DNA from: Lytechinus pictus
Lineage: Eukaryota > Echinodermata > Echinoidea > Temnopleuroida > Toxopneustidae
Direction of reading: 5' to 3'
Assembly: GCF_037042905.1 (NCBI RefSeq)
Contig: NC_087247.1
Coordinates: forward strand, 41,887,920 to 41,951,919
Length of the DNA: 64,000 nucleotides
Part shown: piece after piece, positions 48,506 to 61,329 of the stretch
Layout: every line of letters begins with the position of its first letter
Position numbering within the stretch: the stretch's first letter is position 1
Program-made: the position numbers and the translations under genes
The notes under the pieces: model-generated
Told to the model about the DNA's origin: nothing
Database searches by the model: none
What the model saw: the letters and a program-made list of their open reading frames with translations, nothing else

Positions 48506-49547
48506 CTAAGTCTAGTCATGCTAGTAGTAGTCAGTAGTACTACTAGTACTAGTCTAGAGTCTAGGCCATATATACTAACCTCGCAATACGTGTGAGTGCT
48601 CGGCAACACCCCTATAATGAAAGGCAATACTTGCCCATGTTAAGAAACTGGGACTCGATTCATGCGCATTTGGGCCGCCCTAGCTTAGCACTAAGCATTA
48701 ATATCACAAAAATGTTTTACTCTACTATTTAAATGTATTCTACTAGTACTAAATTATAAATAAACTATAAAGTAATCGGTACTCACCGGTTCTTTTGTTG
48801 AATTTTATGACAATTTCTCACACTTCTGACTATAGTAAAGTCTTGCGACAAACGGTGTCGCGGTAGACAGCTACACGTTCATCTTTATTCATAAATGCTC
48901 CAGTACGATAGTTGTTAACAACACGGCCAAATCGTTAGGTTTTTTGCATTGTGTTCAAGGCGTTTTTTTTTTTTTTAATTAAAAAAAAATAATATTTTGT
49001 TAAATAGCGCCTTTTACGTCAAGTATGAAATTAATATCACAGTATTTTTTAATTGTAGAGATATATAAAATATCGTACAATATTTTATTCTATAAATATA
49101 TTTTATAATAAAATTCATAATTATTGACGTCTTTCAAAAAGGATAACCGACCGATCAGGTGACGACTACGCGTATCACATGATCTGAAAATCAACTTCGT
49201 ACCGTTTCGTACCGGACCGAACCGACTGCCAAGAAAAGCTGGAAATAGGACTCAAATGTAAGTTTCCCTTTATTTTATTACATTGAAAGTAGGACTAGGA
49301 TTACATGTCATGGGCAATATTTTAATCAATCATAAACAGACCAGCATACAACTCGTATTTAGTGAGTAATATGGTAATATCATTAAATACTTGGGTGCAG
49401 GAAACATTAACCAGTTTTCAAGCCATTGTCGCCTATGAGGTCTATACATGTTAATGTTTGGACCTCATTGGTACTAGGAGTGGGCTCAGCTCAGGCCTCA
49501 GCCCTGGCGATGGTTCGTATCTCTGACTTAGACAGTAGAGGGCTAGA

Positions 49548-49875
49548 CAGCTGGCAGCCATCTGTTTCGAAGAGTTTTTAACATTTTTATTTTTTTTAAA
49601 TTTCTTATACACAGACGGCTCGCGATCGTGCAGCCGTCGTCATTAGGGGGTTCGGGTTAACAATGCGATAAGTATGAACCCCAACGGGACTCATCGATTT
49701 TTGTCTTGATTTCCTAAAAATATATAAAAAGAACTGGACCAAAATAATGATTATTATTCCGTTTTGGCCTGAAATGCACCAAAACGGGGAAAATTAAACT
49801 TAAAAGGACAAAAAGCAGTGACTTGCTTTGGCTGTCGCGCAATTCCCACTTCCCTGGTTTATCCAAACTTAATAC
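49548..49875 (+). repeat. Direct repeat of about 325 bp, copy 2
   Basis: Begins AGACAGCTGGCAGCCATCTG and follows copy 1 through TTTTTGTCTTGAT, the AAACGGGGAAAA-like word and GGCTGTCGCGCAATTC, with many substitutions and small gaps. The 1.17 kb between the copies (48381-49547) is unassigned. Confidence 0.7.
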
Positions 49876-50307
49876 TTACACATCAGTCATCCTACGAAAG
49901 TTTATCCATATAAGATGTTAGGCATCTTTCTTAGGAACTGGGAGCACTGATCAATCGATGTGTTTACTCTATTAACACAGTATTACACTTATACCCAAAT
50001 ACATTACAACAATTTCTGTTGATTAAAATATTCTGTACAAAGCAAATGGATGAAATGTTTCTTTACATATTAAAGACTAAAATGAAAAGGAATTGAACTT
50101 GAATTGAATTCCTATTAAAATCAAGAGACTCGAAAAGAGCTGGTTGCAGTTATAACATCATGAAGATGATACAATTTTAAGGGCATTAGGGTTCGTCAAG
50201 TCGTTTCAAGGTATTCCTGCAATACCATGATACCACACTGAATGTATTCGACGTCTATCTCTGTTTATCTATTTTTTCCTAAATGAGCACATTTGACCCC
50301 CTCATTA

Positions 50308-50918
50308 TTAAAGGTCAAGTCCACCCCAGAAAAATTTTGATTTGAATAAATAGAGAAAAATCTAACAAGCATAACACTGAAAACTTCATCAAAATCGGAT
50401 GTAAAATAAGAGAGTTATGACATTTTAAAGTTTCGCATATTTTTCTCAAAACAGTTATATACACAACTCAGTGATATGCAAATGCGAGAGTATATGATGT
50501 CCATCACTCACTATTTCTTTTGTTTTTTATTGTTTGAATTATTCAATATTTCAATTTATACAGAATTTACAATAATGTTAAACTTGACTGAACTACATAA
50601 TGTTAAACAATGTTAATTCCACAAGTTCAGGGAGGAATAAAGCTCGATTTCAAATGACATTGGTGAGAAAATCAGAATATTTCATATTTCAGATAATAAA
50701 ATACAAAAGAAATAATGAGTGCGTGATGTCATCAGTCCCCTCATTTGCATACTGGCCAGGATGTGCATATAACTGTTGTGTGAAATTAAGCAAAACTTTA
50801 AACTGTCATAACTTTCTTATTTTACATCTGATTTTGATGAAATTTTCAGTGTTATGATTGTTGGATTTTTCTCTTTTTATTCAAATCAACTTTTTGTCGG
50901 GGTGGACTTGTCCTTTAA
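50308..50918. mobile_element. Foldback MITE, TTAAAGGTCAAGTCCACC family, copy 2
   Basis: Complete 611-bp copy from TTAAAGGTCAAGTCCACC to GGTGGACTTGTCCTTTAA, with long complementary halves. An 85-codon open frame at 50600-50857 lies inside it and is a by-product of the repeat. Confidence 0.85.
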
Positions 50919-53125
50919 ATTGATAATGTCTTCTTAGATAGATACTTCTCAATATAAAGAAAGTCTAGAACCACTTGTAGTGTATTTTGACTATCAAAGA
51001 GATCTTTTACCTTTCCCTGACCTTGTCTTGACCCTTAATATCTTCTGGATAAGGACTTCTGCAGATGAACTTATCAAAATAGAAAATAACAAAGTACACA
51101 CATGCAAAACAAAGAAGGAAAAAACCCAGAATAATAGCTTTCTTAACACCTTCAGTGTAATTTGCCATTTAACGAAAGTTCATTGACCTTTTGACATTTC
51201 TGGTCATAAATTTTTAATGGGAGGTCAAGAGTATATGGTTGTGTACACTTTTTTGTTCAGTATAACCAGACAAACAATTTGATGTATGACTCTACACAAT
51301 CGGGACGATTCCAAAAATTGACCCATTTTGACCCCTCACATGGTCAAGATGACCATTAGAAATTTGTCACCAAGTTGAAAGTTGTTCATTGTGATGTCAC
51401 CAATCACATAAAAGTAAAAATCAGACTTAGCCAATTTGTCGAAGTAGATGACATATGCTGCCTGACTATATTGTTTAGCGTAGACTTCGCTCTGAGTGAG
51501 TCAAAGAAATCCCGGGAAGAAATCTTGAACGAAATAATCGACAAGTTTATATTAGGATCTGAAAAGCAAATTGTTTTTTTTTATATATTATTTAGTTTTT
51601 GGTGTAGACCTAGGCCTGTTTTACAGTTTTCGTCCACTGTGTCGGGGAAGTTCAGGGTTGGCGGCTTTGCCCTGAAAATTTTCAGGGTAGTCGGCGCCCA
51701 CTCACTGTGACGCATAGTAGCGAGAACTTGGGATATGATTGATAGTATGATTTTACAAAATGGCTCCTAGATGACGTCAGGATGACCATTTGACCTTGAA
51801 CTCGTTTCATACACATGTGATAAGAGATCCACAAGACTGATAAAATTTTGAAGGAAATTGATGGAGGAGTTTTTGTACCATCAAGAAAGGGTGGAAGAAT
51901 AAAAATAGATAAATAAATGAATAAATAAACATTGAATGAATGAATGGATGGATGGAGGAAGGAAGGAATAAATGAATGAATAAAAAATGAATTAAAAATA
52001 GTATTTGTACGAAATTAACAGTTGAGCTGTCGATTGACAGGTCACCTATATAAAGATAATGAATAAAAAGAGAAAATTTGTACAAAATTACCGGTAATAG
52101 TTAATCGACAGATCACCTAAAAAGGGGTCATCAAAGCGGCACGTCCCCGTATAACCAATGTATGTGAGTGCCCCCCCCCCCCCGGGTTGGACTTGCCACT
52201 GATTACTCCACCAGCTGATTTTAGCAAACCATCTTACTTGCGATCAATTACGGTGTCGTCAAAAACATTAAAATTCAAAAGGTCTAAAAGCTTTTTTATA
52301 TTTATTTATATTGAAATTCTTTTTTTTTTAATGAAGAGCTATAGAGAGGATTATTTTCAAAAAATATGATTTTAATTGATTAATTAGTCCTCGCAGCTAA
52401 CTCTTTATATAGCTGGCTCTTCAATTGGAAAAAAAAATCAACACTCAGGACCTCGCCAGTCGCCACTTCAATGTCGAGGTCCCTGGGGTTAATTTAGCCT
52501 TAACTTAGACCCTAATCTAGACAGTCTATACTAGTAGAGTCTAGAAGCGCACAACCAATATGGGAGAGGAGACTGTCTACTGGAAGCATGTTATTTTAAT
52601 TGTTGTCACATGCATGCCCTCATGAATGTAGTGTACTTATGCATAAACTTGGCCCTAATTATGCTAATGAAAATTAATGATGTTCTTTATACAAGCCTAT
52701 GACTTAAAGAGGGATGATAGAATAGTGATGTACAAAGTCATAAATATAACTAACAAGTCAAGAACCCTGCTCACACTACAGCTCTACAATAGCACCAAAC
52801 TTTTGATAAATTTTCTATCTCTCCTTCTTCCTCTCATACACATGTTCATTTACTTTTTTGTACAGAGCTCTCAATCATGCTCTTTTGCACTCAGTTCTAA
52901 TAGTAGTACATGTATACTTACTGTACATTGACCTGCATGTATTGACTTGTGATAAACTGCTGAGCTACAAAAGATACAGTAAATATGTAAATATGTGTGT
53001 TTACATAACTAAGATCTTGGATGTGTAAAGAGGTCCAGGGTCCATAGTACTTTTCTTAATCTGTTTCTATCTCAATGCTTTTTTCTGTGTAATTCAGCAT
53101 TTTTTAACAATCCATTGTCATTTGA
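50919..53125. other. Unassigned stretch with one weak exon-like frame
   Basis: Between the MITE and the next DR1 element I see mostly AT-rich unassigned DNA. At 51479-51572 a frame after TTGTTTAG encodes a charged helical stretch (ESKKSREEILNEIIDKF) that resembles coding sequence but lacks a good donor. An ATGAATGA/ATAAATGA-rich simple region spans about 51905-51985. A C-homopolymer lies near 52172. Confidence 0.3.
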
Positions 53126-53612
53126 GATGCATGTGTTGGGGGAATCAACGATGAAAGCTTAAGCAAGGTTAAGTTTTTAAAATGTCATCATAACTTTGAA
53201 AGTATATGGATCTAGTTCATAAAACTTGGTCATAAGAGTAATCAAGTATCAATGATAATCTTGCATGAGTTTCAGGTAACGTGATTAAGGTCAGAGGTCA
53301 TGTAGGGTCAATGAACTTTGACCATATGGGGGGGGGGTATTTGCTGAAAGCCCATTATAACTTTGAAACTTAATGGATCTTGTTCATGAAACTAAGACAT
53401 AATGTTAAGCAAGAATGATCATCTTTCAGGAGTCTTACAGTAGGTCACATGATCATAGTCAAAGGTCATTTACATGTAGGGTCAATTAACCGAGTATTTT
53501 ATTATTATATGAATGTTTTTTTTTATAATAATTATGTCGTTTTCAAAGTCAGCACTGCTGCTATGTTTAATCACGTATTGCAGGCAAGACTGCCAGAGGC
53601 ATTCCACTTGTT
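53126..53612 (+). mobile_element. DR1-motif repeat element, 5'-truncated copy
   Basis: The 3' end is intact (CAGCACTGCTGCTATG, then GCATTCCACTTGTT ending at 53612). The 5' box is missing. Monomers are diverged: AAGGTCAGAGGTCA at about 53287 has one change in the motif, and CATAGTCAAAGGTCA at about 53453 has lost one half-site. Confidence 0.75.
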
Positions 53613-53995
53613 AAAGCATGAACTCTTCATTGATTCATAGCTAATGAAATGACATCAAAACATTTTTCATGAGGAATCAGATCATACTTTACCTTATTGC
53701 AAGGATCCACACCAACTTTCTCGGAAAGCCATCATATTTAATTTTTTGATGGCCCAAAATTGAGATTTGGCGGCCCATTAACAAAGAAATAGAGAAAAAT
53801 TTTGAAAATAAATTTTTAACATTATAAAAAAAAGTGAACACCATGAACATTACTGTGCATCAGTTTTGGGTTGTACCAAATGTTTTATTCACAGAAATCA
53901 AATTTCTTGAATTTCATTGTAGATTCTAACAGTAATATTCTTGAATCATTCAATTTCATCAATGAATAAACAACACTTCCATTAATTGATTAATA

Positions 53996-54575
53996 CTGTT
54001 TAAGTCCACCCCAGATAACAGTTGGTTTGAATAAAAAGAGAAAAATCAAAGAAACATAACACTGAAAATTTCATCATAATCCTGTGTAAAATAAATTTAT
54101 GACATTTTAAAGTTTCTCTTATTTTTTCACAAAACAGTTCTATGCACAACTCAGTGATATGCAAATGAGAGAGTCAATGATGTCCCTCACTCACCATTTC
54201 TTTTGTTTGTTATTGTTTGAATTGTACAATATTTCAATTTTTACAGATTTGACAATAAGGACACTCTTGCTTGAACCACAAAGTGTTCAAAGAATTATAA
54301 TCACACATGTTCAGGGAGGATTCAAACTTTATTTCATGTGACAATGAGGAAAAAATTACAATCGTATTCCATGTAATGAGATATAAAAGAAATAGTGAGT
54401 GGATGATGTCAAAAGTTTTCTCACTTGCATACTGACCAGGATGTTAAGCAAAACTTTAAAATGTCCATAGATTTCTTACTTAGTATTTCACATCCGATTT
54501 TGATGAAATTTTCTGGGTTATATTTGTTGATTTTTCTCTTTTGATTCAAACCAACTTTTTGGTGGGGTGGAGTGA
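53996..54575. mobile_element. Foldback MITE, TTAAAGGTCAAGTCCACC family, decayed copy 3
   Basis: It starts TTTAAGTCCACCCCAG, with the outer TIR bases lost, and ends GGTGGGGTGGAGT. The interior follows copies 1 and 2 with more changes, so it is the oldest of the three. Confidence 0.75.
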
Positions 54576-54839
54576 GCATTCATTTTTCTGTAGTACATGG
54601 ACGAATAGAGGAGCTAGATTCTTTTCAGCTTAAGTCACAATCACATTTCTCAGTCACAAACTCACACAAACACACACACACACACTCATACACATATACA
54701 CACCCACACATATAGAGTAGCCAACTTGACACTCATTCTAACAAGATTCTTTCCCAAGTTTTTGCATGAAACCTTGAATTTGAAAGTGATTATAATATGA
54801 ATTCTGTAAACAATGTGATCATGATCAAAGCTTCCATTT

Positions 54840-55095
54840 TGTTAATTCATTCATGAAAATCAGCTTGAAATCATGGCAATAATTAAGGAAATAGAAAGTA
54901 TTTTCAACTTTCATCATGGAAGAATCGCCTGTTCTAATTTACCATGCATATGCTTTTAATGACCATTACATGTAGATGGCGCTAGAACTACAATTGGCAA
55001 AATAAATGAACAGGTAGACATGGTGGGATTATTTTAATATTTCCCTAATTATTGCCATGATTTCAAGCCAAATTTAAAAAATGAACGAATTAAAT
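54840..55095. repeat. Short foldback of about 255 bp
   Basis: Arms AATTCATTCATGAAAATCAG...AAATCATGGCAATAATTA (left) and TAATTATTGCCATGATTT...AATGAACGAATT (right) are inverted, separated by about 145 bp. A CA microsatellite lies just upstream at 54661-54712. 55100-56270 is otherwise unassigned. Confidence 0.7.
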
Positions 55096-56277
55096 TGGAT
55101 TATGAATCCTTGCATTGTTCACTGAAATAGTAAAATCATATTTCGAAATCATATCATGTAAATTTCGGGACAATGTTTGTGATTGTTTCAAAGTTACATC
55201 TCAAGAAGTAGAAGCTCTGCTGCAGAGTGATAGCAGAGCTCAAGGCTTACCAACGCCGTAGATTCAGCGGGGAGTTATTGTAATTTGCTATACTATGCCG
55301 ATTTTGTGTGTGTTTGTGTGTAGATCAAAGAAAAAAGCCAAACAAACTGGCTTAAATTTAAATTGCGGAAAGTTGGTAAAATGTCTGCAAAAGCAGGGGA
55401 AAGAATCTTAAATTTTTTTTGGTTGCCCGCATCGGGCCACCAAACCTTAGCATTTTTCAAAAATGGTGGCAGAGGTTAATTTCTGGTGGCCCTGGGCCAC
55501 GGCTAATGTCGAGCCTTGCTTATTGGAGGAATGAATGGAAATATTTGTTATTTTCAAATAATGATAATGATGAAAAACGTTTCTTCTGTTTTTAATAATT
55601 TTTGTTCAAGTTTCCGGTTTCCATCAGATTTTTGATAGAAAATTGAAAGTTAAATGCTCATTTGATCTTTCTCAAATTTAAACTTAATATTGTGTGGACT
55701 TAAATGTTATGGGGTATTTTGGAGGCTGATTTCCCCTTGGGCCCCCAGTTAACCAAACCATGGTTCTTGTTAGTACACTCAAGTATGACAAATAATATAC
55801 AGTACTGTACATGTGATTGGTATGTAATGCTCTATCAGACCACCGCATGTTGCACATTTGAAAGTCATCTGTAATAAAGTCACGATAATCAGGGATCAAT
55901 GTACTTTGAAAGCCATTACACTGGGGTTAATAGTGTAACTTTGCAATCATGTCCGTTTAATTGTAACCAAATTGCATTGCAGTCCAGATCTATGCATTGT
56001 ATTTTGGGGTCAAAAGTCCCAGAAATATATGTAGGTCAACACCAATAAATATAAACCAGATCATGTACAAGATATTTGGGTACATACCGGTACATGAAAA
56101 AGTATATTGATTTAAAAAATCTGAATTTTTTAAAGAATTTTTCATAGATCTGCGCATTTGTCTTGGTTAAGTTGGTTTATGAATCAATATTTCTCAATTA
56201 TATAGCATGATATGGTTCATAGCATGATATTGGGAACCAAAATATTGTTACAGAATTTCATGCTTTTTAAAGTATGG

Positions 56278-56580
56278 TAGGGGGTCCTAAAGCTACGCAC
56301 CACTCATCGTGCATGCAATTTCAATGGCAAAATGCGCACTCTGTGTGTGGAACTGTGACTGCAGAGTGAGGGATGATTCCTATTCAGTTTTTCTACAGAG
56401 GCTGCAATAAATCACTAAATACAGAGAAAATCAGCAACTATTTGGAATATTGGATTATATTCACTTAAGTTTCATATTTTCCTGTATAATAAAATGAACA
56501 TATTTTAGAGATTGAGGCACATGAAATGCTATTTCTTTGCATGATAAATCGAGTGCTTATATGTAGCTTTAGGACCCCTA
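56278..56580. mobile_element. 303-bp short-TIR element TAGGGGGTCCTAAAGCTAC
   Basis: The left end TAGGGGGTCCTAAAGCTAC and the right end GTAGCTTTAGGACCCCTA are inverted with one extra G on the left. The interior is non-coding. No clear target duplication beyond the TA in the termini. Confidence 0.8.
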
Positions 56581-56892
56581 CTCCATCAGGCAGTGAAATC
56601 AAGAGGTGTTCTGAAAATACGGCAGGGTTTTTGTATTAGTGAGTTTTGAGATATTCTCTTCTTGGTTTATGATATTTAGAATATTTACCACAATTTAGTG
56701 AAAGATAATTTGTTCAAATATTAAAATTTGCATAGTTCTTATTGTTTGTCAACAAAGTCCATAGCTTTAGGTCCCCCTCAAGTTCATGCAGTCCCAAATC
56801 TGTCAATTTTGATTAAAAAACCTTGAATTTATCATTCAGAACTCTTTTTTTCTTTCACAAAGCCTTCATTAATCAATTCTATGTTTCTCATA

Positions 56893-57467
56893 TTTTTGTC
56901 TCGCCTGCATAGCAGAGCGAGACTATAGGCGCCACTTTTCTGACGGCGACGGCAGCGGAGGTGTTGTCAACATTCAAATCTTAACCAAGGTTAAGTTTAT
57001 GAAAAGTCATAACTTAGAAAGTATGTTTACCTACAGTAGTTCATGAAAATTGGACATAAGGGTAGTCAAGTATTACTGAACATTCTGCCTGACTTTCAGG
57101 TCACATGACCAAGTTCAAAGGTCATAGGGTCAATGAACTTAGGCCATTTTGGGGGAATCAATATCGAAATCTTAACCAAGTTTAAGTTTTTGAAATGTCA
57201 TAACTTAGAAAGTATATAGACCTAGTTCATGAAACTTGGACATAATGTTAGGGTAATAGTGTATCACTGAAGATCTTGCCTGAGTTTCAGGTCACATTAC
57301 CAAGGTCAAAGGTCACTTAGGGTCAATGAACTTTGGCCATGTTGGGGGAATTTGTGGAATTGTAGTCATACTCATAACTTTTATGGATCTAGTTCATGAA
57401 ACTTAGACATGCTGCTATATCAAATTGTGTAATGCAGGCAAAACTGCCTGATGCATTCCACTTGTTT
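56893..57467 (+). mobile_element. DR1-motif repeat element, short copy
   Basis: 5' TTTTGTCTCGCCTGCATAGC and 3' GCATTCCACTTGTT ends are both present, with only about three monomers between. The motif reads AAGTTCAAAGGTCA at 57113 (one change) and AAGGTCAAAGGTCA at about 57303. Confidence 0.8.
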
Positions 57468-57516
57468 TCTTAAAACAGGTTGTCTTCATGGGGAGTTTCC
57501 TCTTGAATAATTCAAT

Positions 57517-59125
57517 TTAAAGGGGTACTCCAGACTGAAAAATAATATGAATTGAATAGAGTATGTAAAAATCAGACAAACAAAACATTGAAAATTTCAT
57601 CAAAATCGGACAAGGAATAACAAAGAACAACATCCTAATGATTTTCACAAGACAGTTCTTTGAATATCTTCCCAATGAGCAAGCTGATGATGTCATATCC
57701 CCACTTATTCTTTTGAATTGTATTACAATTACTATACATGTGTATGAAATCATGTTTAATTCAATTTTTGTCCAAGAATTAAAGAGTGGATTGAGAACTG
57801 ATTTATTGCTACAACAAATTTTGATACAGGGGGTCGTATCATACACACTTGTATGAAATATGAACTAATTATTGTTTTGCCTGCATGGCAGAGCGAGACT
57901 ATAGGCGCCGCGGCGGCGTCAACATTCAAATCTTAACCAAACTTAAGTTTTTAAAATTTTATCGTAACTTAGAAAGTATATGGACCTAGTTCATGAAACT
58001 TAGACATAAGGGTAATCAAGTATTACTGAGCATCCTGCTTGAGTTTCAGGTCACATGACCAAGGTCAAAGGTCATAGGGTCAATTAACTTTGACCATGTT
58101 GGGGGAATCAATATCATAATCTTAACCAAGGTTAAGTTTTGAAATGTTGTCATAACTTTAAAAGTATATGGACCTAGTTCATAAAACTTAGACATAAGGG
58201 TAATAGTGTATCACTGAAGATTTGTCTAAGTTTCAGGTCACATGATTAAGGTCAAAGGTCACTTAGGGTCAACGAACTTTGGCCATGTTGGGGGTATTTG
58301 AGGAATTGTCATAACTTTTGAAATGTTATAGATCTAGTACATGAAAATTGGTCATAAGAACAATCAAGTATCCTTGAACATCCTGTGCGAGTTTCAGGTC
58401 ACATGGCCAAGGTCAAAGGTCATTTAGGATCAACAAACATTGGTATTATGTTGGAGGTATTTGTAGAATTGTCATCATAACTTTAAAAGTTTATGGATCT
58501 AGTTCATGAAACCTGGATATAAGAGCAGCAATGTATCCCTGAATACCATGTGTGTGTTTCAGGAACATGAACAAGATCAAAGGTCATTTGGAACTCTGGC
58601 CGTGTTAGGAGTATGTGTTGAATTGGCATCATAACTTAGAAAGTTTATGGATCTAGCTCATGAAACATCGACATAAGGGTAATCAAGTATGAATGATTGT
58701 TTTGCACATGTCTTAGGTCACATGATCATGGTCAAATGTCATTTCGGCTCAATGAACATAATATTTTATTATCATATTAGTGTTTTCTTCTGTGAATAAT
58801 TATTCACTAGCTGTTTTCAAAGACAGCACTGCTGCTATATCGAATAGCATAATGCAGACGAGACTGTCTGAGGCATTCCACTTTTTATTTCAGGTTCATG
58901 TAATAATATAAGAAAAAGAAAGTGGGGACATCACATCATCAGCCCACCTATTGCACATTCATGTTGACATGTATACCTGCTTTCACAAATATTTCTAAAC
59001 TTTAGAATTCAGTATAACATTGTTATCAGATTTTGATGAATTTTTCAGCGTTTGCTTTGATAATGAATATTCTTCTAGGATAAAAGATAAGATAAACTTA
59101 CTTTCCGCCCAGAGTATCCCCTTTA
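57517..59125. mobile_element. Foldback MITE TTAAAGGGGTACTC, split by a DR1 element
   Basis: Left terminus TTAAAGGGGTACTCCAGACT (57517) and right terminus GAGTATCCCCTTTAA (59125) are inverted. The interior is broken at 57873-58883 by a DR1 element; removing that leaves about 600 bp, the usual size of the foldback elements in this window. The word ATTTCATCAAAATCGGA near the left end has its inverse TCAGATTTTGATGAATTTT near the right. Confidence 0.8.
57873..58883 (+). mobile_element. DR1-motif repeat element nested in the foldback MITE
   Basis: It starts TGTTTTGCCTGCATGGCAG and ends AGGCATTCCACTTTTT. The interior has about five monomers: AAGGTCAAAGGTCA near 58061, 58249 and 58409, then altered forms (AAGATCAAAGGTCA near 58573, and CATGGTCAAATGTCA near 58727). 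Motif decay increases towards the 3' end. Confidence 0.8.
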
Positions 59126-59343
59126 ATAGAGTAAAGATGAGAATTCAATCAAGAAAATTTGCCAGATAGTCTTTTTGTTTTTTATTTGCATACCTGTATA
59201 TCTGTCTATTCTCCTGCTCTCTGATTATTTGTTTACCCCATTTTTGTACATTTATTGTACGTTCATAGATGTATATTTTGTTTTAAATCATTTTGCAATA
59301 ATTAGGAGTTGATCTCACATATATATTTAAAGTAAATGAGACG

Positions 59344-59758
59344 CAGGGTGCTACATAAGCACTTGCCCGATTGCCCGGGGCAAGTAAAAGTTAGAGTCGG
59401 GCAAGTGTTTTGAAGTAAAGACCAAAACTACTTGCCCGAATTGGGCAAGCAAAATTCTCACAGTACAATGACCAAAATTAGGGTTGATATGATATTGACC
59501 CTAATTTGGTCATGGCAGGCAAGATAAAATCACTTTGGAGAAAGAAATGCTATAACAAGGTAGATCAGTTCATAGCTAAAGAGAGAAAAAGATCAATTGT
59601 TTAAATAACCGCAAAACTTTCCTTTGAAGAGGTAAAGTTTTTTTTCAAGGATTTTTTTCGGGCAAGTGAAATTGATTTTAGGGCAAGTATATTCCAACTA
59701 ATTAAAAATTTACTTGCCCGACTGGGCAAGTGCTTCTAAAAAGTTAGGTAGCACCCTG
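59344..59758. mobile_element. 415-bp CAGGGTGCTA element with ACTTGCCCG repeats
   Basis: Ends CAGGGTGCTA and TAGCACCCTG are inverted, with GAGACG on both sides (59338-59343 and 59759-59764). Inside, the word GCAAGT or its complement ACTTGC with CCCG recurs about seven times in both orientations, clustered near the two ends. CAGGG termini suggest a hAT-like non-autonomous element; the visible duplication is 6 bp rather than 8. Confidence 0.8.
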
Positions 59759-59894
59759 GAGACGTTATAAAATTCTTTGGCATAGGCTAATTTGTCATAT
59801 GTAATAAAAGTCATAAAATCCAAATAAAAAAGAAGGTACGTGTACCAATGTTTTGATTCCAAATGCGAGTTTTACACACATGAGGTTTACTGTT

Positions 59895-61329
59895 GGGCAG
59901 GTCCAAGCTATTTGACTTGTGACGTAAGGGACATTTAGAGACTTTAAAGTTGTGTAGCATAAAAAATAAATGCACAACAGAGAATCTTTTATGGATTTTG
60001 GAAGGCCAGTTTTGCCCTCTTTATTCAGTAAAAAGTTGGTGATCTACAATTCCAATAATGAGGTAATATTTTAATTTGTCATTAAAACTCTGTGAATTGG
60101 AATAAGCTGGAAATCTCTCATTATCATGTTTTCATCTTGTATCTGATCAAGTTTCATTAGCCATGAATGAAATGATAGAACTCATTGTTGTTATTATGTA
60201 ATATCTCAAAGTATAAACATCCGCACTGTGACGTACGGGACATGTGACGTATGGGACATTTGTCCATGTGCAAAACGAATGGGGAAAATGAAATTTAATA
60301 CAAATTTATTATTAACTTGATATAAACCAAAGTAAGTTAAGTTTTACATGGATTATCATGATTGATATAGATTTCTTTAATAGCATACACTGAAACAAAA
60401 CATTTTACGACCTTATAAATATCATAAAAGATGTCTTGCAAATAATTTCATGTGTTAAACGAATGGGGAAAGTGAAATATCATCAAAATTTATAATTAAC
60501 TGGATGTAAACCAAAGTAAGTAAGTTTTACATGGATTATTATGATTGATATATATTTCTATTATAGTATGTGATTAAACAAAACATGAAAAAACTTTATG
60601 GCCTTATAATATTTAATTAATGACATGTTAACGAGTCTGCTAATATATGCACCCTTTTTATTTATTACAAATCATGACTTGATTATCAGCCTTTTATCAA
60701 TATTCAACCACTGATATAATATCATTTATCTCAATTTACTTTATCTTTGCTCCTAATTGAAAAATAACCCTAATTAGAATTACATAGAAATCCTATGTAT
60801 AAAGTATTTTGTGTCCCTGTACGTAATTAGCTGATATAATTAAACATGAAATTAATTCAGTAAATTCACTTGAATTTTTGAATGTATAGTAACATAAATT
60901 AGAACTCTCCAAAGTGTGAAGAAAACTGTTAAACTTTTCCTTAATTAGAATCTAAAAAAACATATGCTAAATTGTGACGTACGGGACACTGCCTGTTGGA
61001 CACCAGATAATTAACTTAATTAATTAATTTTCAAAATCATTTTTTTTCTCAAATGTTTGCATTAACTTGGCACTACAAGTCCCCACAAAAATATTTCAAA
61101 TATATGATTTGCATTATCTGCAGATCAAAAAATGTGATGTCCCGTACGTCACGCTAATTAATGATTTCTGAAAATTATGACCTTGGCATTCATTAACTTT
61201 ACGTTTTCAGAAGAAAAAAATATAGGGCGAAAAACTTCTTAGTATAAGCTTTAAAATGACATACAATATATTAGATTTAGGCAAAGATTTAATTTTGGCT
61301 TCAGAGGGGACAATAGCTTGGACCTGCCC
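59895..61329. mobile_element. 1.4-kb TIR element with GTGACGTACGGGAC repeats
   Basis: Ends GGGCAGGTCCAAGCTATT and AATAGCTTGGACCTGCCC are perfect 18-bp inverted copies; TGTT flanks both sides. GTGACGTACGGGAC or a one-base variant occurs at 59919, 60228, 60244 and 60974, and inverted at 61139. A direct duplication with a period of about 183 bp (AACGAATGGGGAAA at 60275 and 60458) lies inside. No coding frame. 61330-62076 holds nothing recognised beyond short frames. Confidence 0.8.

Noticed and set aside
50600..50857. 85-codon frame
   Set aside because: It is wholly inside a foldback MITE, and the other two copies of that family do not keep it.
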